This document shows, in pieces, positions 52,120 to 61,484 of a stretch of DNA of 64,000 nt. The notes under the pieces were generated by a model. That model ran no database searches and was not told the origin of the DNA. It saw only the letters and a program-made list of their open reading frames with translations. Source of the stretch: Candidatus Defluviibacterium haderslevense (GTDB taxonomy: Bacteria > Bacteroidota > Bacteroidia > Chitinophagales > Saprospiraceae); the NCBI GenBank assembly GCA_016712225.1, contig JADJRL010000003.1:4911501-4975500 (forward strand), in the 5' to 3' direction. The translations under genes and the position numbers were made by a program. Numbering within the stretch: position 1 is the first letter of the stretch; every line of letters starts with the position of its first letter.

Positions 52120-53403
52120 ATGAAATCAACTATTTTTAACCTTTCGATTTTATTTGGGCTTTTGATTTGCTCACAATCAGTCTTTGCCCAATACGATGAT
52201 GTATATTATGATCCTTCAAAATTTCAAGAAGATCATTATAAATTCGAGAAAAAATCATATCCACCGCAAAATGATCCCGTTCAAGAAGAAGAGTCAGATG
52301 CTTCACAAAACAAGTCTCTATCTCAAGATGCTGATGAGGAAGATTATGATGATGAGGATTATGATTATTACTATTCATCTAGAATAAAAAGATTCCACAA
52401 TCCATATCGAGGATTTGATTTCTATGATCCTGCCTATGTCAATGTTTATTTCTATGACCCATTCTATTTCGATCCGTATTATTATGATCGTGATATTTAT
52501 GTAAGCTTCGGAGGCTATAATGACTACTACAGACAACGCCGATGGTGTAGAGCCAATTCTAGGGGCTACAACTCCTATTGGAATCATTATGATTGGTATT
52601 ATGGATATTCACCTTATACAAACGTGTACCAATATTATTATGGGTACAATAACCCTTGGGGATGTGGTGGCAATTATTATGGCTACAACAATTATTATGG
52701 CTACAATAACTACTATAATCACGGGAACTACGATAATGGAAATCATAATGGACAACATAACTACAATCCAAATCCAAAAGGAACCTATTATGGTAGTAGG
52801 CAATCGGGATTTACAAATACTTCCAGAAATGGACCTGTCAGACTTAAATCTAATACCCCAAATAGAAATAATGAAACCATCGACAACTCGACGAATCCTG
52901 GATTAAGACCTGAAGTAGATAAAACACCAAAAAGAAAAATATATAATGTGGACGATGGCAAGACCTACGATCCTGTCACTACCCCAAATGAACGTAGAGA
53001 TAGAAAACCCGGCGGCATGGATAATTCTACACCACCCACTAATCCTGCTCCTGCTAATCCCGAAAGAAAAAGACGGGATGCTGAACCAGATAGGAAATAC
53101 AAGGAATTTGAACCCATAAAGGACCAACCCAATCCAAATTCCGAACCAAGACCTAATCGGCCTAAACTTGAAGATTCCAAACCTAGATTTTTTGAATCCA
53201 AACCAGAACAGGTAAAACCAAACCGTTCTGAACGTAGGAATCAAACTGAGCCTCAGGAAAGACCTAGACAATTTGATCAATCACCAAGACAGGAATCAAG
53301 ACCAGCGCCTAGACAAGAATCGCCAGCACCACAAAGATCTAATGATAATAATTCATCAAATTCAAGAAGAGAATCTTCCGATGGCCGAAAATCGCCAAGA
53401 TAG
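52120..53403 (+). CDS. Secreted Tyr/Asn/Gly-rich low-complexity protein
   Basis: 427 residues; signal peptide ending near SVFAQ. Three sections: an acidic stretch (residues ~35-90, with DEEDYDDEDYDYYY), a Tyr-rich middle (~95-215) with FDPxYYD units and Asn-Tyr-Gly runs such as NNYYGYNNYYNHGNY, and a basic/acidic Pro-Arg-Glu-rich tail (~215-427) with many KPE, RPxRQE units. No family recognised and no sorting domain visible. Likely an extended surface or matrix protein. Codons change slightly from unit to unit, showing the repeats are old. Confidence 0.8.
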   Translation: MKSTIFNLSILFGLLICSQSVFAQYDDVYYDPSKFQEDHYKFEKKSYPPQNDPVQEEESDASQNKSLSQDADEEDYDDEDYDYYYSSRIKRFHNPYRGFDFYDPAYVNVYFYDPFYFDPYYYDRDIYVSFGGYNDYYRQRRWCRANSRGYNSYWNHYDWYYGYSPYTNVYQYYYGYNNPWGCGGNYYGYNNYYGYNNYYNHGNYDNGNHNGQHNYNPNPKGTYYGSRQSGFTNTSRNGPVRLKSNTPNRNNETIDNSTNPGLRPEVDKTPKRKIYNVDDGKTYDPVTTPNERRDRKPGGMDNSTPPTNPAPANPERKRRDAEPDRKYKEFEPIKDQPNPNSEPRPNRPKLEDSKPRFFESKPEQVKPNRSERRNQTEPQERPRQFDQSPRQESRPAPRQESPAPQRSNDNNSSNSRRESSDGRKSPR

Positions 53404-53426
53404 TCTTTGTTGATGCAAAAACGAAT

Positions 53427-53467
53427 ATTAAAGGTGGCATGAATTACTAAGTATTGCCACCTTTAAT
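53427..53467. terminator. Strong hairpin without T run
   Basis: 13-base perfect stem (ATTAAAGGTGGCA at 53427-53439 with its complement at 53455-53467) and a 15-base loop, in the gap between two same-strand genes. No T run follows, so it may stop or protect RNA with help, or be regulatory. Confidence 0.55.
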
Positions 53468-53526
53468 AGGATTTAAAAGTGTGATTATCAAATCCTAATA
53501 TTTCAAAATCAATTGAATTTAAAACC

Positions 53527-55071
53527 ATGAAAAGAACCATATTTTTTCTGTTAAGCTTTTACTATATTAACCAATTCCTTAATGCTCAGATAGCTGCTGA
53601 TGCCTTGCGAATTAATTTGACAAGACCCATCGGAACAGCTAGAGCACTGGGTTGTAATGGTTCATTCGGTGCAATAGGCGCAGATTTTTCAGCCATTGGA
53701 ATTAATCCTGCTGGCCTCGGATTGTTTAGAAAATCTGATTTTAATTTCACAGCGCATGGATTTATTTCTAAAGTAGATGCAACACTTCAAGGCTCAGCAT
53801 CTAATTTGGAAAGTTCCAGACTTTCAAATGATTTTAATTTGAGCAGTATTGGATTAGTAATTACCAGTAATCCAATAGGTTCTGCTTGGAAAAATGTAAA
53901 TTTTTCAATCGGCATAAATAATACTGGAAATTTCGAACAACGATTTTTTTATGAAGGAAAAAGTTTAGGTTCTATTACCAGTAGATTTTTGGAAAGATCT
54001 ATAGATCCAAATTATGATGATGGTCGTGGAATTAATGCAGACAACCTTGATGGATTTGAAGCAGGATTGGCTTATGAGACGGGAGCGCTTTATGTTGGCA
54101 AAAGAGACCAAAATAATGTATATTATACTACAGATTTAGTTTCATTTTCAAAAGCCCTAATACCAAAAAGTCAATATGTCAAGGCTATTGGTAATACTTA
54201 TGATTTTAATATTGGATTAGCAGGAAATTATCAGGAAAAATTATCCATAGGACTGACCATTAATAGTCCATTCGGATCCTTTGAAACAACTAAAGAATAT
54301 CATGAATTCGAAACCAAATCAGGGGATCTATATCCATTTAAGAGTTTAACATTTACTGAAAAATTAACTACAGAATATAATGGCATTCAAGCGAAAATGG
54401 GACTTATTTATAAACCCATTAATGCATTGAGAATTGGACTTGCTTGGCACACACCAACGTACCATTGGTTCAAAGATTTTTACAACAACTCCTTGAACTA
54501 TCAATACATTGACTCCAATACTGTACAATCGTATGATGCTTATTCTCCAGATGGACAATTTTCATATCGTTTGACAACACCTATGAAATGGGTTGGATCA
54601 TTGGGTTATGTAAGTCAATATGGTTTTATTAATATAGATGTTGATTATTTTAATCCTTCAAAATCTAAATTTGACTTTACAACACTAAGCAATAACAATA
54701 ATGAACTAGTTGCTGAGCAACTTGCAAATGCAGATATTAAAAAACAATTTAAACCTGTACTGCAAACTAGAATTGGAGCTGAAGCAGTCATCAAAAAATT
54801 AAGATTGAGAGCAGGAATTGAATTTTTAAATTCGCCATATAAAAATGCAGAAAACTTAACTGTAGGCTACAGTGGTGGTTTTGGCTTTAGATTTAAAAGA
54901 GTTTATTTGGATTTTGCTTATAAAAATAGTTTCAGAGAAGAGGGCTTCGTTCCATTTATAACAGGAAATTCTGATTTTGATGGAAACGGTACGATCGATG
55001 CGCCCATGTCGCTGGTTAATAACCGCATACATGAACATTTTATTCAAACGACGGTAGGATTTAAATTCTAA
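53527..55071 (+). CDS. OmpP1/FadL/TodX family outer membrane protein
   Basis: 514 residues, signal peptide ending near NQFLNAQ. Begins ADALRINLTRPIGTARALGCNGSFGAIGADFSAIGINPAGLGLFRKSDF, the N-terminal hatch and first strands of FadL-type porins, and shows a beta-barrel pattern to the terminal QTTVGFKF ending in Phe. Transports long-chain or hydrophobic substrates in known members; substrate unknown here. Confidence 0.9.
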   Translation: MKRTIFFLLSFYYINQFLNAQIAADALRINLTRPIGTARALGCNGSFGAIGADFSAIGINPAGLGLFRKSDFNFTAHGFISKVDATLQGSASNLESSRLSNDFNLSSIGLVITSNPIGSAWKNVNFSIGINNTGNFEQRFFYEGKSLGSITSRFLERSIDPNYDDGRGINADNLDGFEAGLAYETGALYVGKRDQNNVYYTTDLVSFSKALIPKSQYVKAIGNTYDFNIGLAGNYQEKLSIGLTINSPFGSFETTKEYHEFETKSGDLYPFKSLTFTEKLTTEYNGIQAKMGLIYKPINALRIGLAWHTPTYHWFKDFYNNSLNYQYIDSNTVQSYDAYSPDGQFSYRLTTPMKWVGSLGYVSQYGFINIDVDYFNPSKSKFDFTTLSNNNNELVAEQLANADIKKQFKPVLQTRIGAEAVIKKLRLRAGIEFLNSPYKNAENLTVGYSGGFGFRFKRVYLDFAYKNSFREEGFVPFITGNSDFDGNGTIDAPMSLVNNRIHEHFIQTTVGFKF

Positions 55072-55084
55072 AGTTTAACAAGAC

Positions 55085-55582
55085 TCAAAGTGACATTCCT
55101 GAATAAAATCCTAAATCCTTTTGGGTATATATTTTAGTTAAAAGTGCTATTTGACCTGTATGATAAGAAAAGTGTTCTATCACATGTATGACAATTTGAA
55201 TACCTGTCATCTCAAAACACTGAACATGTTTTACCTCATACCAATCGACAATATTTAATCCTTTGATGATTTCATTGGACTCATGAGTTATATCATGGAG
55301 TAATTTTTCTAATTCATGTTTTATAAATGGGCCAGAGTGCTCGAACTCCAAATTGCGATTTCGAATGTCCTCATTATTTCCTAAAGTAGTTTGAATATAT
55401 TGATACACATTGCCACATAGATGTAAAATTAAATTACCAATTGAATTGCATTGATCATTCATTCGAAATGCAATTTGTTTTTCGCTTAATAACTCAAGAC
55501 ATCGCGTGATTCTAAAAACAGATTCTTTAATGACTCTTAATTCATATTCAGTTGTCAAAGTATTTAAAAAAACCTGCTCCAT
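55085..55582 (-). CDS. DinB/DUF1572 family protein
   Basis: 165 residues of a four-helix bundle: SIGNLILHLCGNVYQYIQTTLG and IVIHVIEHFSYHTGQIALLTKI carry the His residues that bind a metal in DinB-like proteins, ending in DLGFYSG. Predicted thiol transferase-like or stress protein; activity not known. Convergent with the FadL-like gene. Confidence 0.88.
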   Translation of the reverse strand: MEQVFLNTLTTEYELRVIKESVFRITRCLELLSEKQIAFRMNDQCNSIGNLILHLCGNVYQYIQTTLGNNEDIRNRNLEFEHSGPFIKHELEKLLHDITHESNEIIKGLNIVDWYEVKHVQCFEMTGIQIVIHVIEHFSYHTGQIALLTKIYTQKDLGFYSGMSL

Positions 55583-55594
55583 GGAATTTCAAGA

Positions 55595-56320
55595 TTATTT
55601 ACACATTCCATTATTCAAGGAAACTGCCGTATCAACAAGATGTGTATTTGCAACATTCACGATAAGGTTCCAATCCGTTAATATCAATCCTACGGTTAAT
55701 GCATGACTTAATACTTCATTATTAAACAAAGGGCTTTTAACTTTTGCCAATGGACCAAACTGGACTTCAAAATCTTTTATTTTATCCATTATGGCATTCC
55801 TTCCTTCCTTTAGAATTGCGTTATACAATTTAGTATTTTCATTTAATTTATTGGCAGAAGCTCTGATTTGATCACATCCATAATCCATATCACTGAGGGG
55901 TATAAAGTCTGGATTAATATTTTTCAAACGTTCACTATATTTATTCCATTGAGCCAATAACTCAGTGGCTTGCTTTTCCAAGGCAGTCAATTGCAATCTG
56001 AGATCTTTATCAGTTTCGTTTTCGCCAGTTAATGAAAAACTATTTCCCTCCAATTGAGCATTGATTCGTTCAGTCCATAGATCCACTTCTGCTCCAAATT
56101 TAGAAATTCTAACATCTGCATCCCAAGATTTTACACGTTTGAATTCAGTGCCATTATCCAATAATTCAACTTCAGTTTTCAATGTTGAAGCCATAAAAGC
56201 CTCACCACAAGAATTTGGAACCAAAGGAGCTTTTTCTAGCAAGGCGCTTATACCTTGACCCGAACTCTGCAATAAAAGTCCAAAAAATATAACCGAAAAG
56301 AAAATTAATTTTTTCATCAT
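55595..56320 (-). CDS. Secreted helical hypothetical protein
   Basis: 241 residues, signal peptide ending near LLLQSSGQ. Long helices with Glu/Lys/Asn (LRLQLTALEKQATELLAQWNKYSERLKNI ... IRASANKLNENTKLYNAIL). C-terminal Cys in NNGMCK and an early NSCGEAF could pair. No family recognised. 12 bases beyond the DinB gene start, same strand. Confidence 0.65.
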   Translation of the reverse strand: MMKKLIFFSVIFFGLLLQSSGQGISALLEKAPLVPNSCGEAFMASTLKTEVELLDNGTEFKRVKSWDADVRISKFGAEVDLWTERINAQLEGNSFSLTGENETDKDLRLQLTALEKQATELLAQWNKYSERLKNINPDFIPLSDMDYGCDQIRASANKLNENTKLYNAILKEGRNAIMDKIKDFEVQFGPLAKVKSPLFNNEVLSHALTVGLILTDWNLIVNVANTHLVDTAVSLNNGMCK

Positions 56321-56380
56321 TCCATTTTAGTGTTTAAAAGTATAACATTTTTGATAAGCCATAACAATTTTTATTCATTG

Positions 56381-56863
56381 CTATTTGATCTCCATTAATT
56401 TTTCCAAGACCTCATTTACAGCTGGACAAAAACTTGCATTCATTAATGTCAAGGCTGGTTGTTTAATAAAAACATCTTCATCCGTATATGGAAAACGATG
56501 ACAATCACTAGGTCTGACATCATAAATCTGACATTTATTATCTTTTTCTAAAAAAGGACAAGGCTTCGATTGGAGTACAAAATCATGATCTTCATCAGAA
56601 ACCAAATAGGTTAATTCAAAATCCCGCTCCTTCATATTTAAAGACTTCGCAATCCGCTTAATATCTTGCTGCTTAAACCTTGGAGAATAATTTTTACAAC
56701 ATGCTGCACAATCTAAACAATTTATTTTTTTAAAAGCTTCTTGATGCAATACTGGCAAAATGCGGATGGCCTTTGCTTTGTCAATCCGATTCAGAAATAT
56801 TTTATACTTTTTAATGTTCTCACGACTTCTACTTTTCCAAGATTTTAATAGTTCTTCTTTCAT
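56381..56863 (-). CDS. YkgJ family cysteine cluster protein
   Basis: 160 residues. CLDCAACCKNYSPRFKQQDIKRIAKSLNM and CPFLEKDNKCQIYDVRPSDCHRFPYTD are the YkgJ/CxxCxxCC pattern, predicted to bind zinc or an Fe-S cluster. Function unknown. Ten bases after the GNAT gene, so likely cotranscribed. Confidence 0.92.
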   Translation of the reverse strand: MKEELLKSWKSRSRENIKKYKIFLNRIDKAKAIRILPVLHQEAFKKINCLDCAACCKNYSPRFKQQDIKRIAKSLNMKERDFELTYLVSDEDHDFVLQSKPCPFLEKDNKCQIYDVRPSDCHRFPYTDEDVFIKQPALTLMNASFCPAVNEVLEKLMEIK

Positions 56864-56872
56864 AAGGATATC

Positions 56873-57415
56873 TTATAACTGATGTTTTTGAACCTCCAAA
56901 ATATAGAGCACATTTTTTAGCTCATTATTCTGTTGATTTAAAAAACCTGAATTTATAAATCCATTTTTTTCTAATAGTAAATTCGAAGATTTGTTCATTG
57001 GATTTACTACTGCTGTTATTCTTGTTACTTTCATTTGCATAAAACCATATGTCAACACAGCTTTCATGGCTTCATTCATGATCCCTCTTCGATGATATTC
57101 AGGGACCAAACTATATCCAATTTCAACAGAATGATTAGAATGTTCAAAATTCCATAAACATATGGAGCCGATTAGTCTTGATGCACCTTTAAGACAAATA
57201 CCCCAAACTATGTTTTCTCCATTTGTTGTTGCAGAATGAATGAATTGGATCCAATCTATTGCATCATTCAATGATTGCACTTTAGGCCTATCAATATACT
57301 CTATAACTCTTGGATCCGATCTTAAACCAAAGATCTCATTTTGATCAGCAACTGTAATTTCGCGTAAAATAAGTCTAGTGGTGCTTAATATTGGAAATGG
57401 ATTAAAGGAATACAT
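56873..57415 (-). CDS. GNAT family acetyltransferase (RimJ/RimL-like)
   Basis: 180 residues. TTRLILREITVADQNEIFGL start, acceptor-CoA motif EIGYSLVPEYHRRGIMNEAMKAVLTYGF and VNPMNKSSNLLLEKNGF are the RimJ/RimL pattern. Acetylates an amine; target unknown. Confidence 0.92.
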   Translation of the reverse strand: MYSFNPFPILSTTRLILREITVADQNEIFGLRSDPRVIEYIDRPKVQSLNDAIDWIQFIHSATTNGENIVWGICLKGASRLIGSICLWNFEHSNHSVEIGYSLVPEYHRRGIMNEAMKAVLTYGFMQMKVTRITAVVNPMNKSSNLLLEKNGFINSGFLNQQNNELKNVLYILEVQKHQL

Positions 57416-57466
57416 TTATTTCAATATTGTTTCAAAATTATTTATTCATCAACTATAAACAGTCTT

Positions 57467-58861
57467 TCAAAATTTTATAAATACATTATTATTAGTGTAA
57501 CCCTCCTTAGAAATAAATTTTATAAAATACTTTCCAGTCTTCAACTGACTCACATTAATACTTTTTGAGTGTTTGAAAGAATATGCATTCACGAATTGCC
57601 CTAAAGAATCATAAATGATGATTTGGCCTTCACAGCTCAAACAATTAATTTGCAAAAGATCATAAACTATATTGGGATATACTTGAACAGAATCAAGTGG
57701 GTAATCTTGTATGCTATTAATATCATCTTGGAATAACCAAGATACTGCGTTTCCGAATTCACGTTTCCAATAGGTTTCATTATGTATTCCATCCGGATGT
57801 ATGGATACTTTCAATAGATCATTGCGCATTCCATGAGATAATAATGAATCCTTCATTCGGAATATATTCTGCATCATATTAGAACCTTCTTGTTGTCCTC
57901 CGATCATGTATATTTTTAAAGGATTTGATATAGGATCTTTTCCAGCTTGTAAAAAAGCTTCATTCGAATACCAAAAGGATGGACTAAAAATACCGGCTTT
58001 ATGAAAAGTATTTTGATAATGAAGAATTCCATAATTGCTCAAAAGTCCTCCCAAAGAGCTTCCCATGAGTCCGGTGGAAGATGCTTTGTCAATTGTTCTA
58101 TAATGAGCATCTATATAAGGTTTCAGGGTTTCTACAATAAATCTAATCGTTAGATCTCCCTTTCCTCCTCCATAACTTGGATTAGGCCATGGAGTATATT
58201 CATCAAGTCTTTCAGCACCACCATTGTCAATGCCTACTACTATAATTCTTAAATGTTGTTCTTTAAATAATTGATCTAAAGTCTCATCCACACACCATTC
58301 TCCGGCAAAACTTGTATATTGATCAAATAAATTTTGACCATCAAACATATAAAGAATTGGTAATCTATCTATAGTTTGATCATAGTCGGGTGGCGTATAA
58401 ATCCATATCCTTCGTTGCCGATCCAGTTGAGGTATATAGAAATTATTAGTAATGATACTGACATTTGGCCCGGCAGTTGAATTTCCAGAATTGAACTTAT
58501 CTAAATCTTCCCAGCCACTAATCTCTAAATAGGTAGTATCCAAGCGACCATTATAGCTAAACTTCCGATTGGGAACATAAACCCCTGAAGATGTACCTTC
58601 CACGGAATTCCAAGCGCCCCGGGTGAATTTAAATTCATAAGTTCCTTTAGAAATGTTTAAATCTATTTTAAATTCCTTAAATCCTACCTGAACTAATTTG
58701 AATGCTTGATTAGCCGGATCCCAATTATTAAAACTGCCTGCAATATATATTGAAGCATTACTTGGTGTGGATGCTGGTATGTTTTTGATAATAATGGTCC
58801 ATTGAGCATCAATATATTGATTTGAAATTAAATAAATGAAAATATAAGATATCAACTTCAT
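57467..58861 (-). CDS. T9SS-exported esterase with N-terminal starch-binding-like domain
   Basis: 464 residues, signal peptide ending near QYIDAQ. Residues ~20-110 form a CBM48/AMPK-like domain (IYIAGSFNNWDPANQAFKL, GTYEFKFTRGAWNSVEG). Residues ~130-385 are an alpha/beta hydrolase of the putative esterase (enterochelin/feruloyl) group: RIWIYTPPDYDQTIDRLPILYMFDGQNLF, nucleophile Ser in TGLMGSSLGGLLS (GxSxGG), and a catalytic His near DGIHNETYWKREF. The last ~75 residues are a T9SS sorting domain (VQVYPNIVYDLLQI ... TGKYFIKFISKEG). Confidence 0.9.
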   Translation of the reverse strand: MKLISYIFIYLISNQYIDAQWTIIIKNIPASTPSNASIYIAGSFNNWDPANQAFKLVQVGFKEFKIDLNISKGTYEFKFTRGAWNSVEGTSSGVYVPNRKFSYNGRLDTTYLEISGWEDLDKFNSGNSTAGPNVSIITNNFYIPQLDRQRRIWIYTPPDYDQTIDRLPILYMFDGQNLFDQYTSFAGEWCVDETLDQLFKEQHLRIIVVGIDNGGAERLDEYTPWPNPSYGGGKGDLTIRFIVETLKPYIDAHYRTIDKASSTGLMGSSLGGLLSNYGILHYQNTFHKAGIFSPSFWYSNEAFLQAGKDPISNPLKIYMIGGQQEGSNMMQNIFRMKDSLLSHGMRNDLLKVSIHPDGIHNETYWKREFGNAVSWLFQDDINSIQDYPLDSVQVYPNIVYDLLQINCLSCEGQIIIYDSLGQFVNAYSFKHSKSINVSQLKTGKYFIKFISKEGYTNNNVFIKF

Positions 58862-58929
58862 TCTTCAAAAATAAAGGTTCAACTCCACAAACTAAAATAT
58901 ATTTTTTACAAGACACCTGTGGATTTATT

Positions 58930-58968
58930 CTAAAAATAAAAAAGCCGAAAGAATAAATTCTTTCGGCT
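58930..58968 (-). terminator. Intrinsic terminator of the gld operon
   Basis: 12-base perfect stem (AGCCGAAAGAAT, 58943-58954, with 58957-58968) with loop of two or more bases. On the minus strand it is followed by TTTTTTATTTTT, 27 bases after the gldN stop. Confidence 0.92.
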
Positions 58969-58994
58969 CTATATTTTGAATTAATTTTCTTTGA

Positions 58995-59867
58995 TTAATA
59001 CACCCAAAGATCATGTTCGAAATTAAGTAGTTCGTTTTTGATACGTTCAGATTCAAGTAATAGCTTAACACCATCATTCTCACCTTTAAAAATATCATTC
59101 AAACGTAAATCCTGAACATTTGAAGATTTAATAATGTAGCTTGAGAAAAATCGACCATCCATAACATCTGCCCAGGTACCTGGAGAAATGTCATTTTTGT
59201 CATTGAACACGCGTTCTTTTGATAAAATTTTACGCAACTCAGGATAATAAATCCAAAACATAGGTCCTGAATATTTAATATTACCGGCATCGTCTTTTTC
59301 ATCTTTGATCGGTGCAATTCCAAGAATTCTTACATTCAATCTTGAAGACTCCTTATCAAAATACCACATTTCTTTAACCCTGAAGCTTTGGATATCTTTA
59401 TAATCAATATCTGATGTTACGATTTTCAATTCTTCCAAATAAGTATCCGGATTCCAAACTGAAGTCGTATCAGTACTGTGTAATAATTTATCCAATTGTT
59501 CACCAGTCATCGGTTTTTTGAAATCCTCCTCTTTGAAAATTTTCATATCACCTTTAGACGCTGCATCTATTAAGATTGCGAAAAAAGCTCTATTCGGATA
59601 CATGAATGGAAGATTCATTTTCTCTCTAACGTCAATGACTCTCCAAATTCTTTTTTGCCAAGTAATATCAGACTCCCGAATAGGTTCATATGATAAAAAT
59701 CGTTGTTCAGGAACTAAATTCCGATCTACGATATCATCCATATATCCTGTAGTGTCATCGAGTATACTCGACTCTGTCATCTCCTCTTCTCCAGTTTGTG
59801 CACGCAAAGTCCACGAGACAGAAGCGACCAAGAAAACAACCAATAAAGAAATTCTGAAATTACTCAT
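58995..59867 (-). CDS. gldN: T9SS ring component GldN/PorN
   Basis: 290 residues, signal peptide ending near TLRAQ. Contains the family core DDTGYMDDIVDRNLVPEQRFLSYEPIRESDITWQKRIWRVIDVREKMN, FFAILIDAA and MFWIYYPELRKIL. GldN binds GldK to form the periplasmic ring of the T9SS. Last gene of the operon, 11 bases after gldM. Confidence 0.94.
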   Translation of the reverse strand: MSNFRISLLVVFLVASVSWTLRAQTGEEEMTESSILDDTTGYMDDIVDRNLVPEQRFLSYEPIRESDITWQKRIWRVIDVREKMNLPFMYPNRAFFAILIDAASKGDMKIFKEEDFKKPMTGEQLDKLLHSTDTTSVWNPDTYLEELKIVTSDIDYKDIQSFRVKEMWYFDKESSRLNVRILGIAPIKDEKDDAGNIKYSGPMFWIYYPELRKILSKERVFNDKNDISPGTWADVMDGRFFSSYIIKSSNVQDLRLNDIFKGENDGVKLLLESERIKNELLNFEHDLWVY

Positions 59868-59878
59868 TGAAAAAGATT

Positions 59879-61447
59879 TTATTTAATTTGAAAAGACATA
59901 TCACTTAGTTCACGACCAGCAGCATCACCAGGACATCTAGCTTTGATATCTTCGAATAAGTAACGATCACCAGGTTTAGCTTTATTTATGCTTGCAGCAG
60001 CTTCACCTCCAAATCGTCCACTTGTATTCAATGTTATCTCAGCATCTTGTCTAGGAGCCACACGTACTAAACGGAAACTCTGTATCTGACATTTTGCTTC
60101 GAAGTCGAAATTTTCAAGTACCGGAATAACACCTTGTTGCGCTTTGAATACACCATTTGGCATGGCTCCTCCTCTCTTATCAGAAAGCATTGGAGTTGGC
60201 GTAGGTATTTTCTTTGCTCTAAATTTAAACGCTGTTGGTTGCAAACCACCACCAGAAAGGGTAATTGTGGCTTCACCTTGTTGTCCAACGGTTACAGTAT
60301 ATTTACCACCTCCAACTTTGTTGATAGCAATTCCTGCACCTGCTGCACTAACTTGTAATTGCGCTGAAGGTACACCTGCTGCAGAAATGGCAACTGGATT
60401 TTCAACGCCAATATAGAATACGTTCATTTTCTCAGCAGCAACGTTACAAGAACGTTCACCAACTTCGAATTCGAATTCTTTTTTAAACGTTTCTGTTTTA
60501 TTTGTAACTGGATTAAATACTGAAGCTACTGCATTGAATTTTTTAATCCCAACTTCACCAGCTGTAGTTTTCCAAGTAGCAACACCATCTGAATTAACCG
60601 GTAAGCTAGATCCGTTTACAGATAATGACACTTTTGTTGCTGAACTTCCTGAAGTAGAAGCTGCAAGTGAAATTTCTGTTTCGAAAGGCTCACCTTTAAT
60701 TACATATGACTTTTTAGGAGAGGATATAACAGTAAATTTATCCAATACAACATCTTTACCACCTAATTTACCGCTCAAATAATTCAAAACAGCATTTTCA
60801 GATGATTTTGCATCATTGATGAATTTAGTAAAGATTGGTTGAACCGCACCTAAAGGCATTTGCTTAAAGGTATATTCTTCCCAACTTTTCTTATTGGAAT
60901 GAGTCCAGGATATATCATCTACCTCCATTGAAATTTCTTTCTCCATCACTGCACGATCAGCAGTATCTACTAAGGCTAAAAATTTTCCACGGGTTTCTAG
61001 AATTTTTGCTTTCAATTCTTTTCCCCATCCACCATTAACCATGTTTCGGGTAGTCACTGATTTATCCTTTTGACCTTTAAGTTTTTTACTGTCTCCTTTG
61101 ATAACATAATCACCATCATCAACGGATCCATTTTTATTCCCAGCTTCATCAATCATTTTATCAACCATTACAGTTACATAATCAGAAAATTCCTTTCCGA
61201 TTTCTATTGCTGGTTGTGCTCGATCAGCGTATTTTTGGAATTCAGGTTTAGCTGCTGCTCTTTCCTTGATGGATGCAGGTAATTTTGCACTTGCATCATC
61301 CAAAGATTTATTAGATTTTTCTAAACCTTTATTAACTAATTTAAAGGCGTTGAAAATTTCAGCAGAAACGTTCAGTGCTAACAATGCTGTAAGCACCAAA
61401 TACATAATATTAATCATCAGCTGCCGGGGCTGCTTAGGTATTGACAT
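59879..61447 (-). CDS. gldM: T9SS motor shaft protein GldM/PorM
   Basis: 522 residues. N-terminal KQPRQLMINIMYLVLTALLALNVSAEIFNAF has the single transmembrane helix that contacts GldL; the rest is periplasmic, helical then four Ig-like domains (for example LPVNSDGVATWKTTAGEVGIKKF, GGGKYTVTVGQQGEATITLSGG). Forms with GldL the proton-driven motor and reaches the GldKN ring. Length is typical. Confidence 0.95.
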   Translation of the reverse strand: MSIPKQPRQLMINIMYLVLTALLALNVSAEIFNAFKLVNKGLEKSNKSLDDASAKLPASIKERAAAKPEFQKYADRAQPAIEIGKEFSDYVTVMVDKMIDEAGNKNGSVDDGDYVIKGDSKKLKGQKDKSVTTRNMVNGGWGKELKAKILETRGKFLALVDTADRAVMEKEISMEVDDISWTHSNKKSWEEYTFKQMPLGAVQPIFTKFINDAKSSENAVLNYLSGKLGGKDVVLDKFTVISSPKKSYVIKGEPFETEISLAASTSGSSATKVSLSVNGSSLPVNSDGVATWKTTAGEVGIKKFNAVASVFNPVTNKTETFKKEFEFEVGERSCNVAAEKMNVFYIGVENPVAISAAGVPSAQLQVSAAGAGIAINKVGGGKYTVTVGQQGEATITLSGGGLQPTAFKFRAKKIPTPTPMLSDKRGGAMPNGVFKAQQGVIPVLENFDFEAKCQIQSFRLVRVAPRQDAEITLNTSGRFGGEAAASINKAKPGDRYLFEDIKARCPGDAAGRELSDMSFQIK

Positions 61448-61484
61448 GTTTTTGTCTATTTATGGTTTATAAATAAATTCTCGA

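Noticed and set aside
52520..52906. Met/Ile/Thr-rich open frame on the plus strand
   Set aside because: Shadow of the Tyr/Asn-rich gene, caused by TAT/AAT-rich codons read in another frame.
60067..61472. Several open frames opposite or within gldM
   Set aside because: All are shadows of the conserved gldM coding sequence, with no signals of their own.
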